64,000 nucleotides of DNA, taken from the NCBI RefSeq assembly GCF_900100975.1, contig NZ_FNFX01000002.1, forward strand, positions 434,001 to 498,000, read 5' to 3'. Below the pieces are notes generated by a model, which saw only the letters and a list, made by a program, of their open reading frames with translations, was not told where the DNA came from and made no database searches. Positions within the stretch are counted from its first letter, which is position 1. Each line of letters begins with the position of its first letter. Of the stretch, positions 28,988-38,123 are shown piece by piece. This DNA comes from Methylophilus rhizosphaerae (GTDB lineage Bacteria; Pseudomonadota; Gammaproteobacteria; Burkholderiales; Methylophilaceae). A program made the position numbers and the translations under genes.

Positions 28988-29857
28988 TCAACCCCAGTTT
29001 AATTTGTTGCGCAACATATCAAAATAACAGTAATCTTTTGGGTGCACCAGCCGGATTTCCTGTTCGGCACGCGCAATACGGATATGGTCACCCGCCATCA
29101 GCGGATATTGCCCCTGGCCATCAAAACTGATTTGCGCATCCGCCGCATGCACGACAATGACTTCGATCACACTTTTCGCCGGCACGGTAATTGGCCGGTA
29201 ACTCAAGGTATGCGGACTGATAGGGACAATCGAGATCGCTGCCAGGTCAGGATGCATGATCGGCCCGCCGGCAGACAAGCCATAGGCGGTCGTCCCGGTG
29301 GGCGTGGTTAGAATCAGGCCGTCAGAGCGCTGTTGCGAGACAAACAAACCATCCACATGTACTTCCAGCTCAATCAGGCGGAAAGCACTTTTAATCACGA
29401 CATCATTAAGCGCCACGGTCTGGTGTATATATTTGCCGGCACGCGTTACTTCCGATTGCAGCAACATGCGAGATTCAAGCTGGTATTCGCCTTGCAAGAT
29501 CTTGTCGATCTCACCCAGCATATTGTCGGTTTGCAAGTCGGTCAGAAACCCCAGCCGTCCCCGGTTAATGCCCACCAGCGGCGCAGGTGTATCGCGCAAG
29601 GCACGCCCGACACTGAGCATGGTACCATCACCGCCCATGACGATCACCAGATCAGATTTCCGGCCAATATGCTCCAGCGTGGACAGCTGGATACCTTCTT
29701 CATCCACAAAATTCGCGGTGCGTTCTTCCACACAGACATGCAGGCCATGAGACCGCAGGTGACGCGTCAAACGCGTCAAGTCTTCGCGCATGTGATGCAG
29801 CGCCGACTCATCCATATATTTGCCAACAATGGCAACCGACCGAAAGTGTGGAAGCAT
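28988..29857 (-). CDS. nadK: NAD kinase
   Basis: About 289 residues. It phosphorylates NAD to NADP. Motifs: FRSVAIVGKYMD at the start, VIVMGGDGTMLSVGRAL with the catalytic GGDGT, GINRGRLGFLTDL, ALNDVVI, DGLILTTPTGTTAYGLSAGG and PISPHTLSYRPITVP. The frame extends to 29896, but ATG 29857 (MLPHFRSVAIVGKY) fits family starts. It is divergent from hrcA with about 100 bases between, a conserved arrangement. Confidence 0.95.
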   Translation of the reverse strand: MLPHFRSVAIVGKYMDESALHHMREDLTRLTRHLRSHGLHVCVEERTANFVDEEGIQLSTLEHIGRKSDLVIVMGGDGTMLSVGRALRDTPAPLVGINRGRLGFLTDLQTDNMLGEIDKILQGEYQLESRMLLQSEVTRAGKYIHQTVALNDVVIKSAFRLIELEVHVDGLFVSQQRSDGLILTTPTGTTAYGLSAGGPIMHPDLAAISIVPISPHTLSYRPITVPAKSVIEVIVVHAADAQISFDGQGQYPLMAGDHIRIARAEQEIRLVHPKDYCYFDMLRNKLNWG

Positions 29858-29958
29858 GCGCGCATTAAAGCATAGAAGGCCGCCCCTGAAAAGCACAGGG
29901 GGCTGTTACCCCGGCCATAAATCGGGCAGAATATATAACGCTAACAAGGTGGTAAACA

Positions 29959-30975
29959 GTGGATAAACGCGCGCAAATTTTACTTAAAACGCTAGTGGAG
30001 CATTACATCAGCGAAGGTCAACCCATAGGCTCACGTACATTGCTGCAACATTCCGGCCTGGATGTCAGTCCTGCCACCATCCGCAATGTCATGAGCGACC
30101 TGGAACAATTGGGATTTATCGCCAGCCCGCATACGTCCGCCGGCAGGATCCCGACCAAAAAAGGTTATCGCCTGTTTGTCGACTCCCTCATGACAGTGCA
30201 ACCACTGGACACGCGTGCCGTCGCACAGCTCAAAACCGGCCTGTCCTCCCCCAATCCACAGGCCCTCATCAACAGCGCTGCCGACATGCTATCGCAGCTG
30301 ACCCAGTTTGCCGGCCTGGTGATGACACCCAAACGCAGCCGCAATGCACTCAAGCACATGGAGTTCCTGCACCTGAGCGAGAAAAAAATCCTGGTGATCC
30401 TGGTGACGGCAGATGGTCAGGTGCAGAACCGCATCCTGCTGACAGAAAAAAACTTCAGCGCCAGTGAGCTGACCGCTGCCAGCAATTATGTGAACAGCCA
30501 TTGCCAGGGGCTTACCCTGGACGAATTGCAGCATAGGCTGAAGCAGGAATTACAACAGGTGCAGGCAGATATCAACCGCCTGATGTCGGCCGCGCTGGAT
30601 GCTGCCAGCCAGCCGGAACCTTCGGAGAAAGAGGCGGTAGTGATTTCGGGGGAACGTAACCTGCTGCAAGTCGATGAGCTCTCCACCAATGTGAGCAGCC
30701 TGCGTAAACTGTTTGAAATTTTCGAACGCCGCACGGCGCTCATGCAATTACTGGACCACAGCCAGCGTGCTGACGGTGTGCAGATTTTCATTGGCGGTGA
30801 AAGCGGCTATCTGCCGTTGGATGAATGCAGCCTGATTACTGCGCCCTATGAGGCGGATGGTCAGGTGGTGGGCACGTTAGGGGTCATTGGTCCTACACGC
30901 ATGGCCTACGAACGCATCATCCCGATTGTCGATGTCACCGCCAAACTCCTGTCCAACGCCCTCTCGAATCAATAA
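29959..30975 (+). CDS. hrcA: Heat-inducible transcription repressor HrcA
   Basis: 338 residues, usual length. Repressor of chaperone genes through CIRCE operators. N-terminal winged helix: DKRAQILLKTLVEHYISEGQ, PIGSRTLLQHSGLDVSPATI with RNVMSDLE, and SPHTSAGRIPTKKGYRLFVD. The C-terminal part ends with GTLGVIGPTRMAYERIIPIV. It starts with GTG after AAGGTGG. No CIRCE sequence is visible near it, and dnaK/grpE are not in the window, so its targets lie elsewhere. Confidence 0.95.
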   Translation: MDKRAQILLKTLVEHYISEGQPIGSRTLLQHSGLDVSPATIRNVMSDLEQLGFIASPHTSAGRIPTKKGYRLFVDSLMTVQPLDTRAVAQLKTGLSSPNPQALINSAADMLSQLTQFAGLVMTPKRSRNALKHMEFLHLSEKKILVILVTADGQVQNRILLTEKNFSASELTAASNYVNSHCQGLTLDELQHRLKQELQQVQADINRLMSAALDAASQPEPSEKEAVVISGERNLLQVDELSTNVSSLRKLFEIFERRTALMQLLDHSQRADGVQIFIGGESGYLPLDECSLITAPYEADGQVVGTLGVIGPTRMAYERIIPIVDVTAKLLSNALSNQ

Positions 30976-31109
30976 TCCTTGCGCCGGGAAACGCGTTCCC
31001 GAAACGTCTGAATTATCTGACAGCAGAATCAGCTTCCACCCACTGTCCCTGCCTGACCTGGATTTTGCATAATCCGTTCCATAGTTGTTTACTTTCATGG
31101 AGCGCCTAA

Positions 31110-31331
31110 TTGAATAATACCAAACGCAAATCCCTGATTTTTCTCGCTTTACTCATTCTCGCATTGAGCGCTTCCGGCTGTGGCTCCATGAGCACACGCG
31201 GCAAAAGTACGGCTGCCGGCGCCGGTATCGGAGCCATTGGCGGTGCGATCCTCACCGGTGGCAGTGCACTGGGCACCGTGGGTGGAGCCGCTGTCGGCGG
31301 CATCGTGGGCAATCAGGTGAACAAGAAATAA
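31110..31331 (+). CDS. Small glycine-zipper lipoprotein
   Basis: 73 residues starting with TTG, seven bases after GGAG. The signal peptide ends in ALSASGC, a plausible lipobox. The rest is almost one glycine-zipper domain: GAGIGAIGGAILTGGSALG then GAAVGGIVGNQVNKK, as in the OsmB/YMGG-like small outer-membrane lipoproteins. An ATG at 31097 is out of frame and closes after a few codons, so the TTG start is real. The role is unknown; related proteins respond to envelope or osmotic stress. Confidence 0.75.
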   Translation: MNNTKRKSLIFLALLILALSASGCGSMSTRGKSTAAGAGIGAIGGAILTGGSALGTVGGAAVGGIVGNQVNKK

Positions 31332-31458
31332 TTGCTCCACTCCGTTGCATGACCGGGGTTCATCCCAGCATTGATGGATTCCGCATAAACGTTTACAGCG
31401 GACTGTTCCGACCATGTTAAGTGTTTAGTTTGATTTTTCCACAACCAAGGAGTGAAGC

Positions 31459-31956
31459 ATGAAAAAACCTTTATTATTAATGGCGCTAGGATTATGCACC
31501 GTCCTTAACAGCGCCTACGCTGACACGTACGACGCCACGCTTTCAGGGGATGGCTACCAGTTCAGCAATTCGTTTTCTGGCAGCACTGCGTTTGATGACT
31601 ACATTTCTTTCAGCACCGAAGGCCTGCAAAATATTGTAGCGAGTGTCTCAGGCACCGGCAGCGATGCGTTTTCTTTTGATACGTTCAGCCTGGTGGACGG
31701 AGATAAAAACCTGGTCGCCACCGGCTCGGTCTTTAACTCAAGTGCCCATATTGCATTTGGTGCATTGGAAACCACGCAATATGGTAATTTTTACCTGCAT
31801 GTCGTCGGCACCAGCCAAGGTGGCACCGCCGGTTATAACGGGACTATTACCAATTTTGTGGCTGCAGTACCCGAGCCCGAGACTTATGCCCTGATGCTCT
31901 CCGGCTTGGGCATCATCGGCCTAATCGCGCGCAGGAAAATGCGTGACGATACTTAA
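31459..31956 (+). CDS. FxDxF-type PEP-CTERM exported protein
   Basis: 165 residues with an AAGGAGTGA ribosome site. The signal peptide ends at NSAYADTY. The middle is Ser/Gly-rich beta sequence containing SFDTFSLVDG. The C-terminus has the sorting signal VPEPETYALMLSGLGIIGL followed by ARRKMR: a PEP motif, a hydrophobic segment and a basic tail. Such proteins are processed by an exosortase and usually belong to a biofilm or extracellular polymer system. No exosortase is in the window. A strong terminator follows. Confidence 0.85.
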   Translation: MKKPLLLMALGLCTVLNSAYADTYDATLSGDGYQFSNSFSGSTAFDDYISFSTEGLQNIVASVSGTGSDAFSFDTFSLVDGDKNLVATGSVFNSSAHIAFGALETTQYGNFYLHVVGTSQGGTAGYNGTITNFVAAVPEPETYALMLSGLGIIGLIARRKMRDDT

Positions 31957-32010
31957 AAGCCTCGATCAATTTCAATTTTCTTCCACTATTCTTTAGAATG
32001 ACATTATCCA

Positions 32011-32036
32011 TCCTCGCTCACTGCGAGGATTTTTTA
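32011..32036 (+). terminator. Intrinsic terminator after the PEP-CTERM gene
   Basis: TCCTCGC, a five-base loop and GCGAGGA form a perfect stem followed by a six-T run. It lies 55 bases after the PEP-CTERM stop and separates that gene from hemH. Confidence 0.9.
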
Positions 32037-32092
32037 TGCTGCCCGCTCGTCATATTTTAGCCACGGGTGCCCAGATCGCTTAAAATGCCCGC

Positions 32093-33157
32093 ATGGCCTA
32101 CTATAATCCAGAACCCCACCCCCCACATGCCGCCTCCACCAAAGTGGGGGTTTTACTGGCAAACCTCGGTACCCCGGACGCACCAACGGCAAAAGCCCTC
32201 CGCCCCTACCTGAATCAGTTCCTGATGGACAGGAGGGTAGTGGAAATTCCGCGTTTTATCTGGTGCTGGATTCTGCAGGGCATTATTTTGTGGATACGCC
32301 CGAGAAAATCTGCGGAAAAATACGCCAGCATCTGGACTAAAAACGGTTCTCCCCTGATGGTTTACGCACGGCAGCAGAAAGCCTTGTTCGAAACACAATT
32401 AGCCCAACAGCTGACCACGCCATTCGCAGTGGAACTGGGCATGACCTATGGTAACCCCAGCATGAAAAGCGCCATTGAATCACTCAAGGCACAAGGCTGT
32501 GGCCGCATCCTGGTATTTCCCCTGTATCCGCAATATGCTGCCAGCAGTACCGCCGCTGTGTTTGATGCCGTCTGGCGCGTATTGCTAACCATGCGTAATG
32601 TCCCTGCCATTCGCACCATCAAGGACTACCACAACCATCCGCGTTATATCCAGGCATTGGCCAGCCATATCCAAACCTATTGGCAACAACACGGCCAGCC
32701 AGAAAAACTGGTCATGAGTTTCCACGGCGTACCCAAATTTCACGCGCAAAAAGGTGACCCTTATTATGAGCAATGCCTGGCAACAGGCAAACTGCTGGCT
32801 AGTGCACTGGCATTATCCGGCGATCAGTATGAAATAGCCTTTCAATCCCGTTTTGGCCGCCAGGAATGGCTGCAACCCTACCTCGCCAATATGCTGGACA
32901 GCTTAGGCAAACAAAAACTCAAGCGTCTGGATGTCGTCTGCCCCGGTTTTAGCAGCGACTGCCTGGAAACGCTGGAAGAAATTGCCATGGAAGGTAAACA
33001 TTTATTCCAGTCAGCAGGCGGTGGGGACTATCACTATATCCCTGCACTCAATGCCGAATCTGGCTGGATAGAGGCAATGGTGACGATTGCCATGGAAAAT
33101 TTACAAGGCTGGGACAAATCTGCAGTGAATCAGGATGCCATGCATGGCAGCGCATAG
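32093..33157 (+). CDS. hemH: Ferrochelatase
   Basis: 354 residues. It inserts ferrous iron into protoporphyrin IX at the end of haem synthesis. Motifs: VGVLLANLGTPDAPTAKALR, LNQFLMDRRVVEIPR, VFPLYPQYAASSTAAVFD, the metal-binding His in VMSFHGVPKFH, AFQSRFGRQEWLQPY and the Glu-containing GFSSDCLETLEEIA. Length is typical of betaproteobacterial enzymes. No strong ribosome site precedes ATG 32093, but the N-terminus agrees with the family. Confidence 0.96.
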   Translation: MAYYNPEPHPPHAASTKVGVLLANLGTPDAPTAKALRPYLNQFLMDRRVVEIPRFIWCWILQGIILWIRPRKSAEKYASIWTKNGSPLMVYARQQKALFETQLAQQLTTPFAVELGMTYGNPSMKSAIESLKAQGCGRILVFPLYPQYAASSTAAVFDAVWRVLLTMRNVPAIRTIKDYHNHPRYIQALASHIQTYWQQHGQPEKLVMSFHGVPKFHAQKGDPYYEQCLATGKLLASALALSGDQYEIAFQSRFGRQEWLQPYLANMLDSLGKQKLKRLDVVCPGFSSDCLETLEEIAMEGKHLFQSAGGGDYHYIPALNAESGWIEAMVTIAMENLQGWDKSAVNQDAMHGSA

Positions 33158-33278
33158 CATGGAAAGCATTGGGAGCCTTGTCATAAGAGGTTATAATGCC
33201 CGCTATTTCAACCACACCTTGAACCAAGGCAGGTGCCTCGATTGCTTGATGCAATAGCGACACCTGACACAGGCACTT

Positions 33279-34268
33279 ATGATAGTCATTACCGGTGGCG
33301 CAGGCATGATAGGGTCTATCATGGCCTGGCACTTAAATACCAAGCTGGGCAGACAAGACCTGGTCATTGTTGACCGCATCACCCATGAAAACCAGTGGCA
33401 GAATCTGGTACACCGACATTATGCGGAATACCTGGATAAAGATCAGCTGTTTGACTTCCTGGAAGATAATGAGGGTATCACTGCCGTCATTCACATGGGC
33501 GCGATCAGTGCCACCACCGAACGTGATTTCAACAAGCTGGTCGCGGATAACATGCATTATTCGCAAGACCTGTGGTCCTGGTGCGCCGAATATGAAGTGC
33601 CCTTCTTTTATGCCAGCTCTGCGGCGACTTATGGGGGTGGTGAACATGGTTACGATGATGCCAGCATTGAAAAGCTGCGCCCCTTGAATGGCTACGGTTA
33701 CTCCAAACACTTTTTTGACCAGTGGGTGTTGCAGCAAGTCAAAGACAAGCAAGCTGCACCTCCAGCCTGGGCAGGCTTTAAATTCTTCAATGTCTACGGC
33801 CCTAATGAATACCACAAGGAGCGCATGGCCAGCGTTGCCTTTCATACCTTCAACCAGTTCAGCGAAACCGGTACCATGCGCCTGTTCAAAGGCACGAAAG
33901 CAGGTGTTGAAGATGGCATGCAGTTGCGCGATTTTGTCTATGTCAAAGATGTGGCGGATGTCATGGGCTTTTTCCTGGAAGCGGCACTGAAACACAAACC
34001 GGTTGCCAGCGCTATTTACAATATCGGCACCGGCCAGGCACGCAGCTTTAAGGACCTGGCAAGCAATGTCATGACTAGCATGGCGCGCGAACCCAACATC
34101 ACTTACATTGATATGCCACAGGACCTGCAAGGAAAATACCAGTATTTCACCCAGGCCGAAATGCATAAACTGCGCGATGCCGGCTATAAAAAACCATTCA
34201 CCAGCCTGGAAGAAGGCGTGAAGGATTACGTGCAGAATTATTTAATGCAGGAGGATCCTTACTGCTAG
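33279..34268 (+). CDS. hldD: ADP-L-glycero-D-manno-heptose 6-epimerase
   Basis: 329 residues, extended short-chain dehydrogenase. It converts ADP-D,D-heptose to ADP-L,D-heptose for the LPS inner core. Motifs: N-terminal ITGGAGMIGS, HMGAISATTERD, FFYASSAATYGGG, the catalytic YGYSKHFFDQWV (Tyr-x3-Lys) and FNVYGPNEYHKERMASVAFH. It is first of the run hldD-gmhA-hldE-waaF, all on the plus strand with short or overlapping junctions, which gives the complete heptose branch except the GmhB phosphatase. Confidence 0.97.
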   Translation: MIVITGGAGMIGSIMAWHLNTKLGRQDLVIVDRITHENQWQNLVHRHYAEYLDKDQLFDFLEDNEGITAVIHMGAISATTERDFNKLVADNMHYSQDLWSWCAEYEVPFFYASSAATYGGGEHGYDDASIEKLRPLNGYGYSKHFFDQWVLQQVKDKQAAPPAWAGFKFFNVYGPNEYHKERMASVAFHTFNQFSETGTMRLFKGTKAGVEDGMQLRDFVYVKDVADVMGFFLEAALKHKPVASAIYNIGTGQARSFKDLASNVMTSMAREPNITYIDMPQDLQGKYQYFTQAEMHKLRDAGYKKPFTSLEEGVKDYVQNYLMQEDPYC

Positions 34269-34337
34269 GTAAGGCTTGCATTTTGGTCAGGTGGCCCGCA
34301 CCTGATATCTCTCAACCACAGATTTTAAGGTCATCAC

Positions 34338-34898
34338 ATGAGCTACGTTGAATATCTGGAAGGCGAGCATGCAGCCCATATGGCTATGTTCCAGGCCTTG
34401 AAGGAAACATTCCCGCTGATTAGTGAAGTGGGCCAGGCCATGCGGGACTGCCTCCAGCGCGGTGGCAAGATTCTGTTATGCGGTAATGGTGGCAGTGCCG
34501 CCGATAGCCAGCATATCGCCGCGGAAATCGTCGGCCGCTTTAAAAAAGAACGCAAGGGGCTTCCCTCCATTGCGCTGACGACTGATACTTCCATCCTGAC
34601 CTCGGTCGGCAATGATTATGGTTATGACTATATTTTTGCCCGCCAGGTAGAAGCCTTGTGCCGTCCGGAAGATATCTTGATCGGCCTCACCACCAGCGGC
34701 AACAGCGCCAATGTGGTACGCGCCATTGAAGCTGCCAATGAAATCGGCGCGAGGACGATTGGCATGACCGGCGGCACGGGCGGCAAACTGAATGCGCTGT
34801 GCCAATACAATATCGTGGTTCCCTCCAATGTGACTGCCCGTATCCAGGAAGCACATATTTTTATTGGCCACAGCCTGTGTGAGATCCTGGAATCCTGA
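34338..34898 (+). CDS. gmhA: Sedoheptulose-7-phosphate isomerase
   Basis: 186 residues, SIS-domain enzyme. It makes D-glycero-D-manno-heptose-7-phosphate, the first step of heptose synthesis. Motifs: [73 protein letters not shown] and the zinc-associated [13 protein letters not shown]. Its TGA overlaps the hldE ATG by one base (TGATG), so the two are translationally coupled. Confidence 0.95.
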   Translation: MSYVEYLEGEHAAHMAMFQALKETFPLISEVGQAMRDCLQRGGKILLCGNGGSAADSQHIAAEIVGRFKKERKGLPSIALTTDTSILTSVGNDYGYDYIFARQVEALCRPEDILIGLTTSGNSANVVRAIEAANEIGARTIGMTGGTGGKLNALCQYNIVVPSNVTARIQEAHIFIGHSLCEILES

Positions 34899-36370
34899 TG
34901 GCTGGCATGCTTATGAATAACGCTTTGGCAAAACTGGTTCAGCATTTCGGTGAGAACAGCCAGCACGTACTGGTCATTGGTGATGTCATGCTTGACCGCT
35001 ATTTGATTGGTGAGGTAAATCGCATCTCGCCCGAAGGCCCGGTGCCGGTTGTGCTGATTAAATCCGAGCAACAACGCGCGGGTGGTGCTGCCAATGTCGC
35101 GGCCAACCTGGCGTTACTGGATATCCATACACGCATGATAGGCCTGGTAGGTGACGATAATGAAGGCGCATTATTGCTGACAGCCATGCAGGCACACGGC
35201 ATTGATACGCAAGCCATGATCAGGACCGCTGTTCGCCCGACCATTGCCAAAACCCGTATTCTGGGCGGACATCAGCAAATGCTGCGCCTGGACCAGGAAA
35301 TCACTACCGAACTTTCCATCAGCGAATCCCTGGCCGTGGATCAAGCCATTCAAGCCGCACTTAAACAATCTCCCGCTCTCGTTATTCTGTCAGACTATGC
35401 CAAAGGCTTGCTGACAGAAGATATCTGCCAGGCAGTGATCCATTATTGCCGTGACAACAACATCCCGGTGCTGGTCGACCCCAAAGGGCGCAATTACCAT
35501 AAATACCGTGGCGCCACCGCGCTGACACCCAACAAGAAAGAAACCGCTGAAGCTTGTGATACGCACGTGAATGATGCCGCGCTGATTGATAAGGCCAGTG
35601 CGTTGAAATCCAGCCTTGCTCTGGACTTTCTGGCCGTCACCCGCGGTGAAGAAGGCATTACCCTAATCTCCGACCATACTGCGCATTTAAGCGCCACTGC
35701 GAAACAGGTATTTGATGTATCCGGTGCCGGCGATACCGTCATCGCCACACTGGCAGCGGGTTTGATGCATGGTCTTTCACCACTGGAAAGCCTGTCTCTT
35801 GCCAATGTTGCTGCTGGTGTAGTGGTCGGCAAAGTGGGGACCGTGCCTATTACCAAAGCCGATCTGGTGGATGCGCTTGCCACGGCGCAAGGCAGCGAGC
35901 AGGCACATAAAATCTGCGAACTGCCGGACTTGCTGCAGAAAGTCTCCACCTGGAAGCAACAGGGACAAAGAATCGTGTTTACCAACGGCTGCTTTGACCT
36001 GTTACATGCAGGTCATGTCACCTATCTCGAAGACGCCAAAAGGCGCGGTGACAAGCTGGTACTTGGTTTGAATACTGACCGCTCAGTGTCTGCGCTCAAA
36101 GGCCCGAGCCGGCCGGTAGTGAATGAAAATGACCGCGCGCGCGTGCTGGCGGCACTCGAATCTGTCGATGCCGTGATTCTCTTTGATGAAGACACACCAT
36201 TGAACCTGATTAATGCCATCCAGCCAAATGTCATTGCCAAAGGCAGCGATTACACCGCCGACCAGGTAGTCGGCGGACAGGAAGTGTTGTCCTGGGGAGG
36301 CGAAATTGCCCTGATTGACCTGGTAGAAGGTCGCAGCACGACCAACCTGATCAAAAAAATGCACGCATGA
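34898..36370 (+). CDS. hldE: Bifunctional heptose-7-phosphate kinase / heptose-1-phosphate adenylyltransferase
   Basis: 490 residues with two domains. N-terminal ribokinase-like part (about 1-325): VIGDVMLDRYLIGEVNRISP, GGAANVAANLALL, LVDPKGRNYHKYRGATALTP, and the catalytic VSGAGDTVIATLAAG. C-terminal nucleotidyltransferase (about 350-490): IVFTNGCFDLLHAGHVTYLE, LVLGLNTDRSV, IAKGSDYTADQVVG and the end EGRSTTNLIKKM. Both active sites look intact. It overlaps waaF by ATGA, so the operon continues. Confidence 0.96.
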   Translation: MAGMLMNNALAKLVQHFGENSQHVLVIGDVMLDRYLIGEVNRISPEGPVPVVLIKSEQQRAGGAANVAANLALLDIHTRMIGLVGDDNEGALLLTAMQAHGIDTQAMIRTAVRPTIAKTRILGGHQQMLRLDQEITTELSISESLAVDQAIQAALKQSPALVILSDYAKGLLTEDICQAVIHYCRDNNIPVLVDPKGRNYHKYRGATALTPNKKETAEACDTHVNDAALIDKASALKSSLALDFLAVTRGEEGITLISDHTAHLSATAKQVFDVSGAGDTVIATLAAGLMHGLSPLESLSLANVAAGVVVGKVGTVPITKADLVDALATAQGSEQAHKICELPDLLQKVSTWKQQGQRIVFTNGCFDLLHAGHVTYLEDAKRRGDKLVLGLNTDRSVSALKGPSRPVVNENDRARVLAALESVDAVILFDEDTPLNLINAIQPNVIAKGSDYTADQVVGGQEVLSWGGEIALIDLVEGRSTTNLIKKMHA

Positions 36371-37389
36371 ACAAGATCCTGGTGATGGGCCCTTCCTGGG
36401 TCGGCGACATGGTGCTGGCGCAAAGCCTGTTCAAGCAACTCAAGATCGACCAGCCAGATTGCCAGATTACAGTGGCAGCGCCAGCCTGGACCTTACCACT
36501 GCTGGAAAGAATGCCGGAAGTATCACAAGCGATTGCCCTGCCCTTCAAGCACGGTGACCTGGCACTCCGAGAGCGCTTCAAGCTTGGCAAGCAATTATCC
36601 GGGCAAGGGTTTACACAGGCGATTCTGCTGACCAATAGCCTCAAATCAGCCATTCTGCCGTGGGCAGCGAGGATCCCGGTCCGTACCGGCTTTAAAGGCG
36701 AGATGCGCTATGGCCTGGTCAACGACATGCGACCACTGGATAAAACCATCCTCAAGAAAACTGTTGACCGCTTTGTCGCACTTGGGCGTGCAAAAAATGC
36801 ACCTCTGCCAGCACAACTACCTTTGTCATCCTTGCAGGCCGACACCCATCGCGCCATTTCACTGGTGCAGCAACACAATATTGCAGCATCCAATGCGCCC
36901 ATACTTGGCTTGTGCCCCGGCGCGGAGTATGGTGAAGCCAAGCGCTGGCCTGCGGAATACTATGCGGAAGTCGCCAACAATGCCTTGAACCAAGGCTGGC
37001 AAGTCTGGCTGTTTGGCTCGGAAAAAGACCAGTCCGTAACCAACAACATCCAGCAACTCACCCGGCAAAAATGCGTAGACCTGGCCGGAAAAACCAAGCT
37101 GGGTGATGCCATTGATTTGATGTCACTCTGTCACACTGTGATCAGTAACGACTCTGGTCTTATGCACGTGGCAGCCGCCCTGGATAAAAAACTGATTGCC
37201 ATTTATGGTTCATCCGACCCCAACCACACGCCCCCCATGCATCTGCAAGCGGTCGTTGAGTATTTGGGACTCTCATGCAGCCCATGTTTTGAACGTACGT
37301 GTCCGCTGGGGCATCTGAATTGTTTGAAGCAAATTCCACCTCAGCAAATTACAAAACACCTCTCAATCCGGCTTTCAAAAAACCATTGA
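36367..37389 (+). CDS. waaF: ADP-heptose:LPS heptosyltransferase II
   Basis: 340 residues, GT9 family. It adds the second heptose to the LPS inner core at the cytoplasmic face. Motifs: ILVMGPSWVGDMVLAQSLFK, LTNSLKSAILPWAARIPVRT with GFKGEMRYGLVND, ILGLCPGAEYGEAKRWPAEY, VWLFGSEKDQ and VISNDSGLMHVAAALDKKLI. These are characteristic of WaaF rather than WaaC. It is last of the hldD-gmhA-hldE-waaF run. The C-terminal Cys-rich FERTCPLGHLNCLK is a usual WaaF tail. Confidence 0.94.
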   Translation: MNKILVMGPSWVGDMVLAQSLFKQLKIDQPDCQITVAAPAWTLPLLERMPEVSQAIALPFKHGDLALRERFKLGKQLSGQGFTQAILLTNSLKSAILPWAARIPVRTGFKGEMRYGLVNDMRPLDKTILKKTVDRFVALGRAKNAPLPAQLPLSSLQADTHRAISLVQQHNIAASNAPILGLCPGAEYGEAKRWPAEYYAEVANNALNQGWQVWLFGSEKDQSVTNNIQQLTRQKCVDLAGKTKLGDAIDLMSLCHTVISNDSGLMHVAAALDKKLIAIYGSSDPNHTPPMHLQAVVEYLGLSCSPCFERTCPLGHLNCLKQIPPQQITKHLSIRLSKNH

Positions 37390-37440
37390 TTCCTGGCTGT
37401 TACTTACGGATATCATTGTCTTGAATAAAGGAAAAAGCAA

Positions 37441-38070
37441 ATGTGGAAACAACTCGAAAAATTTGCAAATCTCTTCAGGCGTCAACCTAAACCAGTCAAA
37501 CTTCATAAGGCACAGCATAAGTTTCGGATCCGTTACCCTCACTATTCAGTAGGAATAGGGACTTATGGCACACCCAAAGTACATGACTGGCAAGAAGGAA
37601 CAACCCTGAGTATCGGTGCTTACACTTCGATTGCTAAAGATGTACATATTTTTCTGGGAGGACACCATCGCACAGACTGGATATCTTGCTTTCCATTTCC
37701 CGACTTTGTTGAAGAAGCTGCACATATTAAGGAATATGGAGGAACACGTGGTGACGTGATTATTGGCAATGATGTCTGGTTAGCTTATGGCTGTACTATT
37801 TTATCCGGAGTGACTATCGGCAATGGCGCGGTTGTTGCGGCGCGTAGTGTTGTAACCAAATCGGTAGAACCCTATCAAATAGTTGCAGGTAATCCGGCAA
37901 AACCAATCGGTTGGCGCTTTGATGAGGAAACGCGCTCGGCACTACTAGCCAGCGAATGGTGGTCATGGACAGAAGAGGAAGTTCGAGCTGTTACCGAGCT
38001 TTTATGCTCAAACCGTATTGAAGAGTTTCTGAAATATGTGAGTGAACGCACAAGGCACTCAACACCTTAA
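37441..38070 (+). CDS. Xenobiotic/sugar O-acetyltransferase with left-handed beta-helix
   Basis: 209 residues. Hexapeptide repeats appear as LSIGAYTSIAKDVHIFLGG, VIIGNDVWLAYGCTILSGVT and IGNGAVVAARSVVTKSVEPY, with the catalytic His in GGHHRTDWISCFPF and the CatB-type end VAGNPAKPIGWRF. The family transfers acetyl groups to sugars, antibiotics or polysaccharides. Position beside waaF and the O-antigen genes suggests acetylation of a cell-surface sugar (inference). Base use is more A+T-rich than the heptose genes just before it, as in the next two genes, a hint of lateral acquisition. Confidence 0.75.
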   Translation: MWKQLEKFANLFRRQPKPVKLHKAQHKFRIRYPHYSVGIGTYGTPKVHDWQEGTTLSIGAYTSIAKDVHIFLGGHHRTDWISCFPFPDFVEEAAHIKEYGGTRGDVIIGNDVWLAYGCTILSGVTIGNGAVVAARSVVTKSVEPYQIVAGNPAKPIGWRFDEETRSALLASEWWSWTEEEVRAVTELLCSNRIEEFLKYVSERTRHSTP

Positions 38071-38123
38071 CTGGAGCAGTTTTTTCAGCCCCAGAAAACA
38101 ATATAAGCCTATCACTATTGTGT

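Noticed and set aside
29897-29958. CIRCE operator before hrcA
   Set aside because: No TTAGCACTC / GAGTGCTAA halves are present in the nadK-hrcA space.
33333-34166. 277-residue open frame on the minus strand
   Set aside because: Antisense of hldD; no recognisable motifs.
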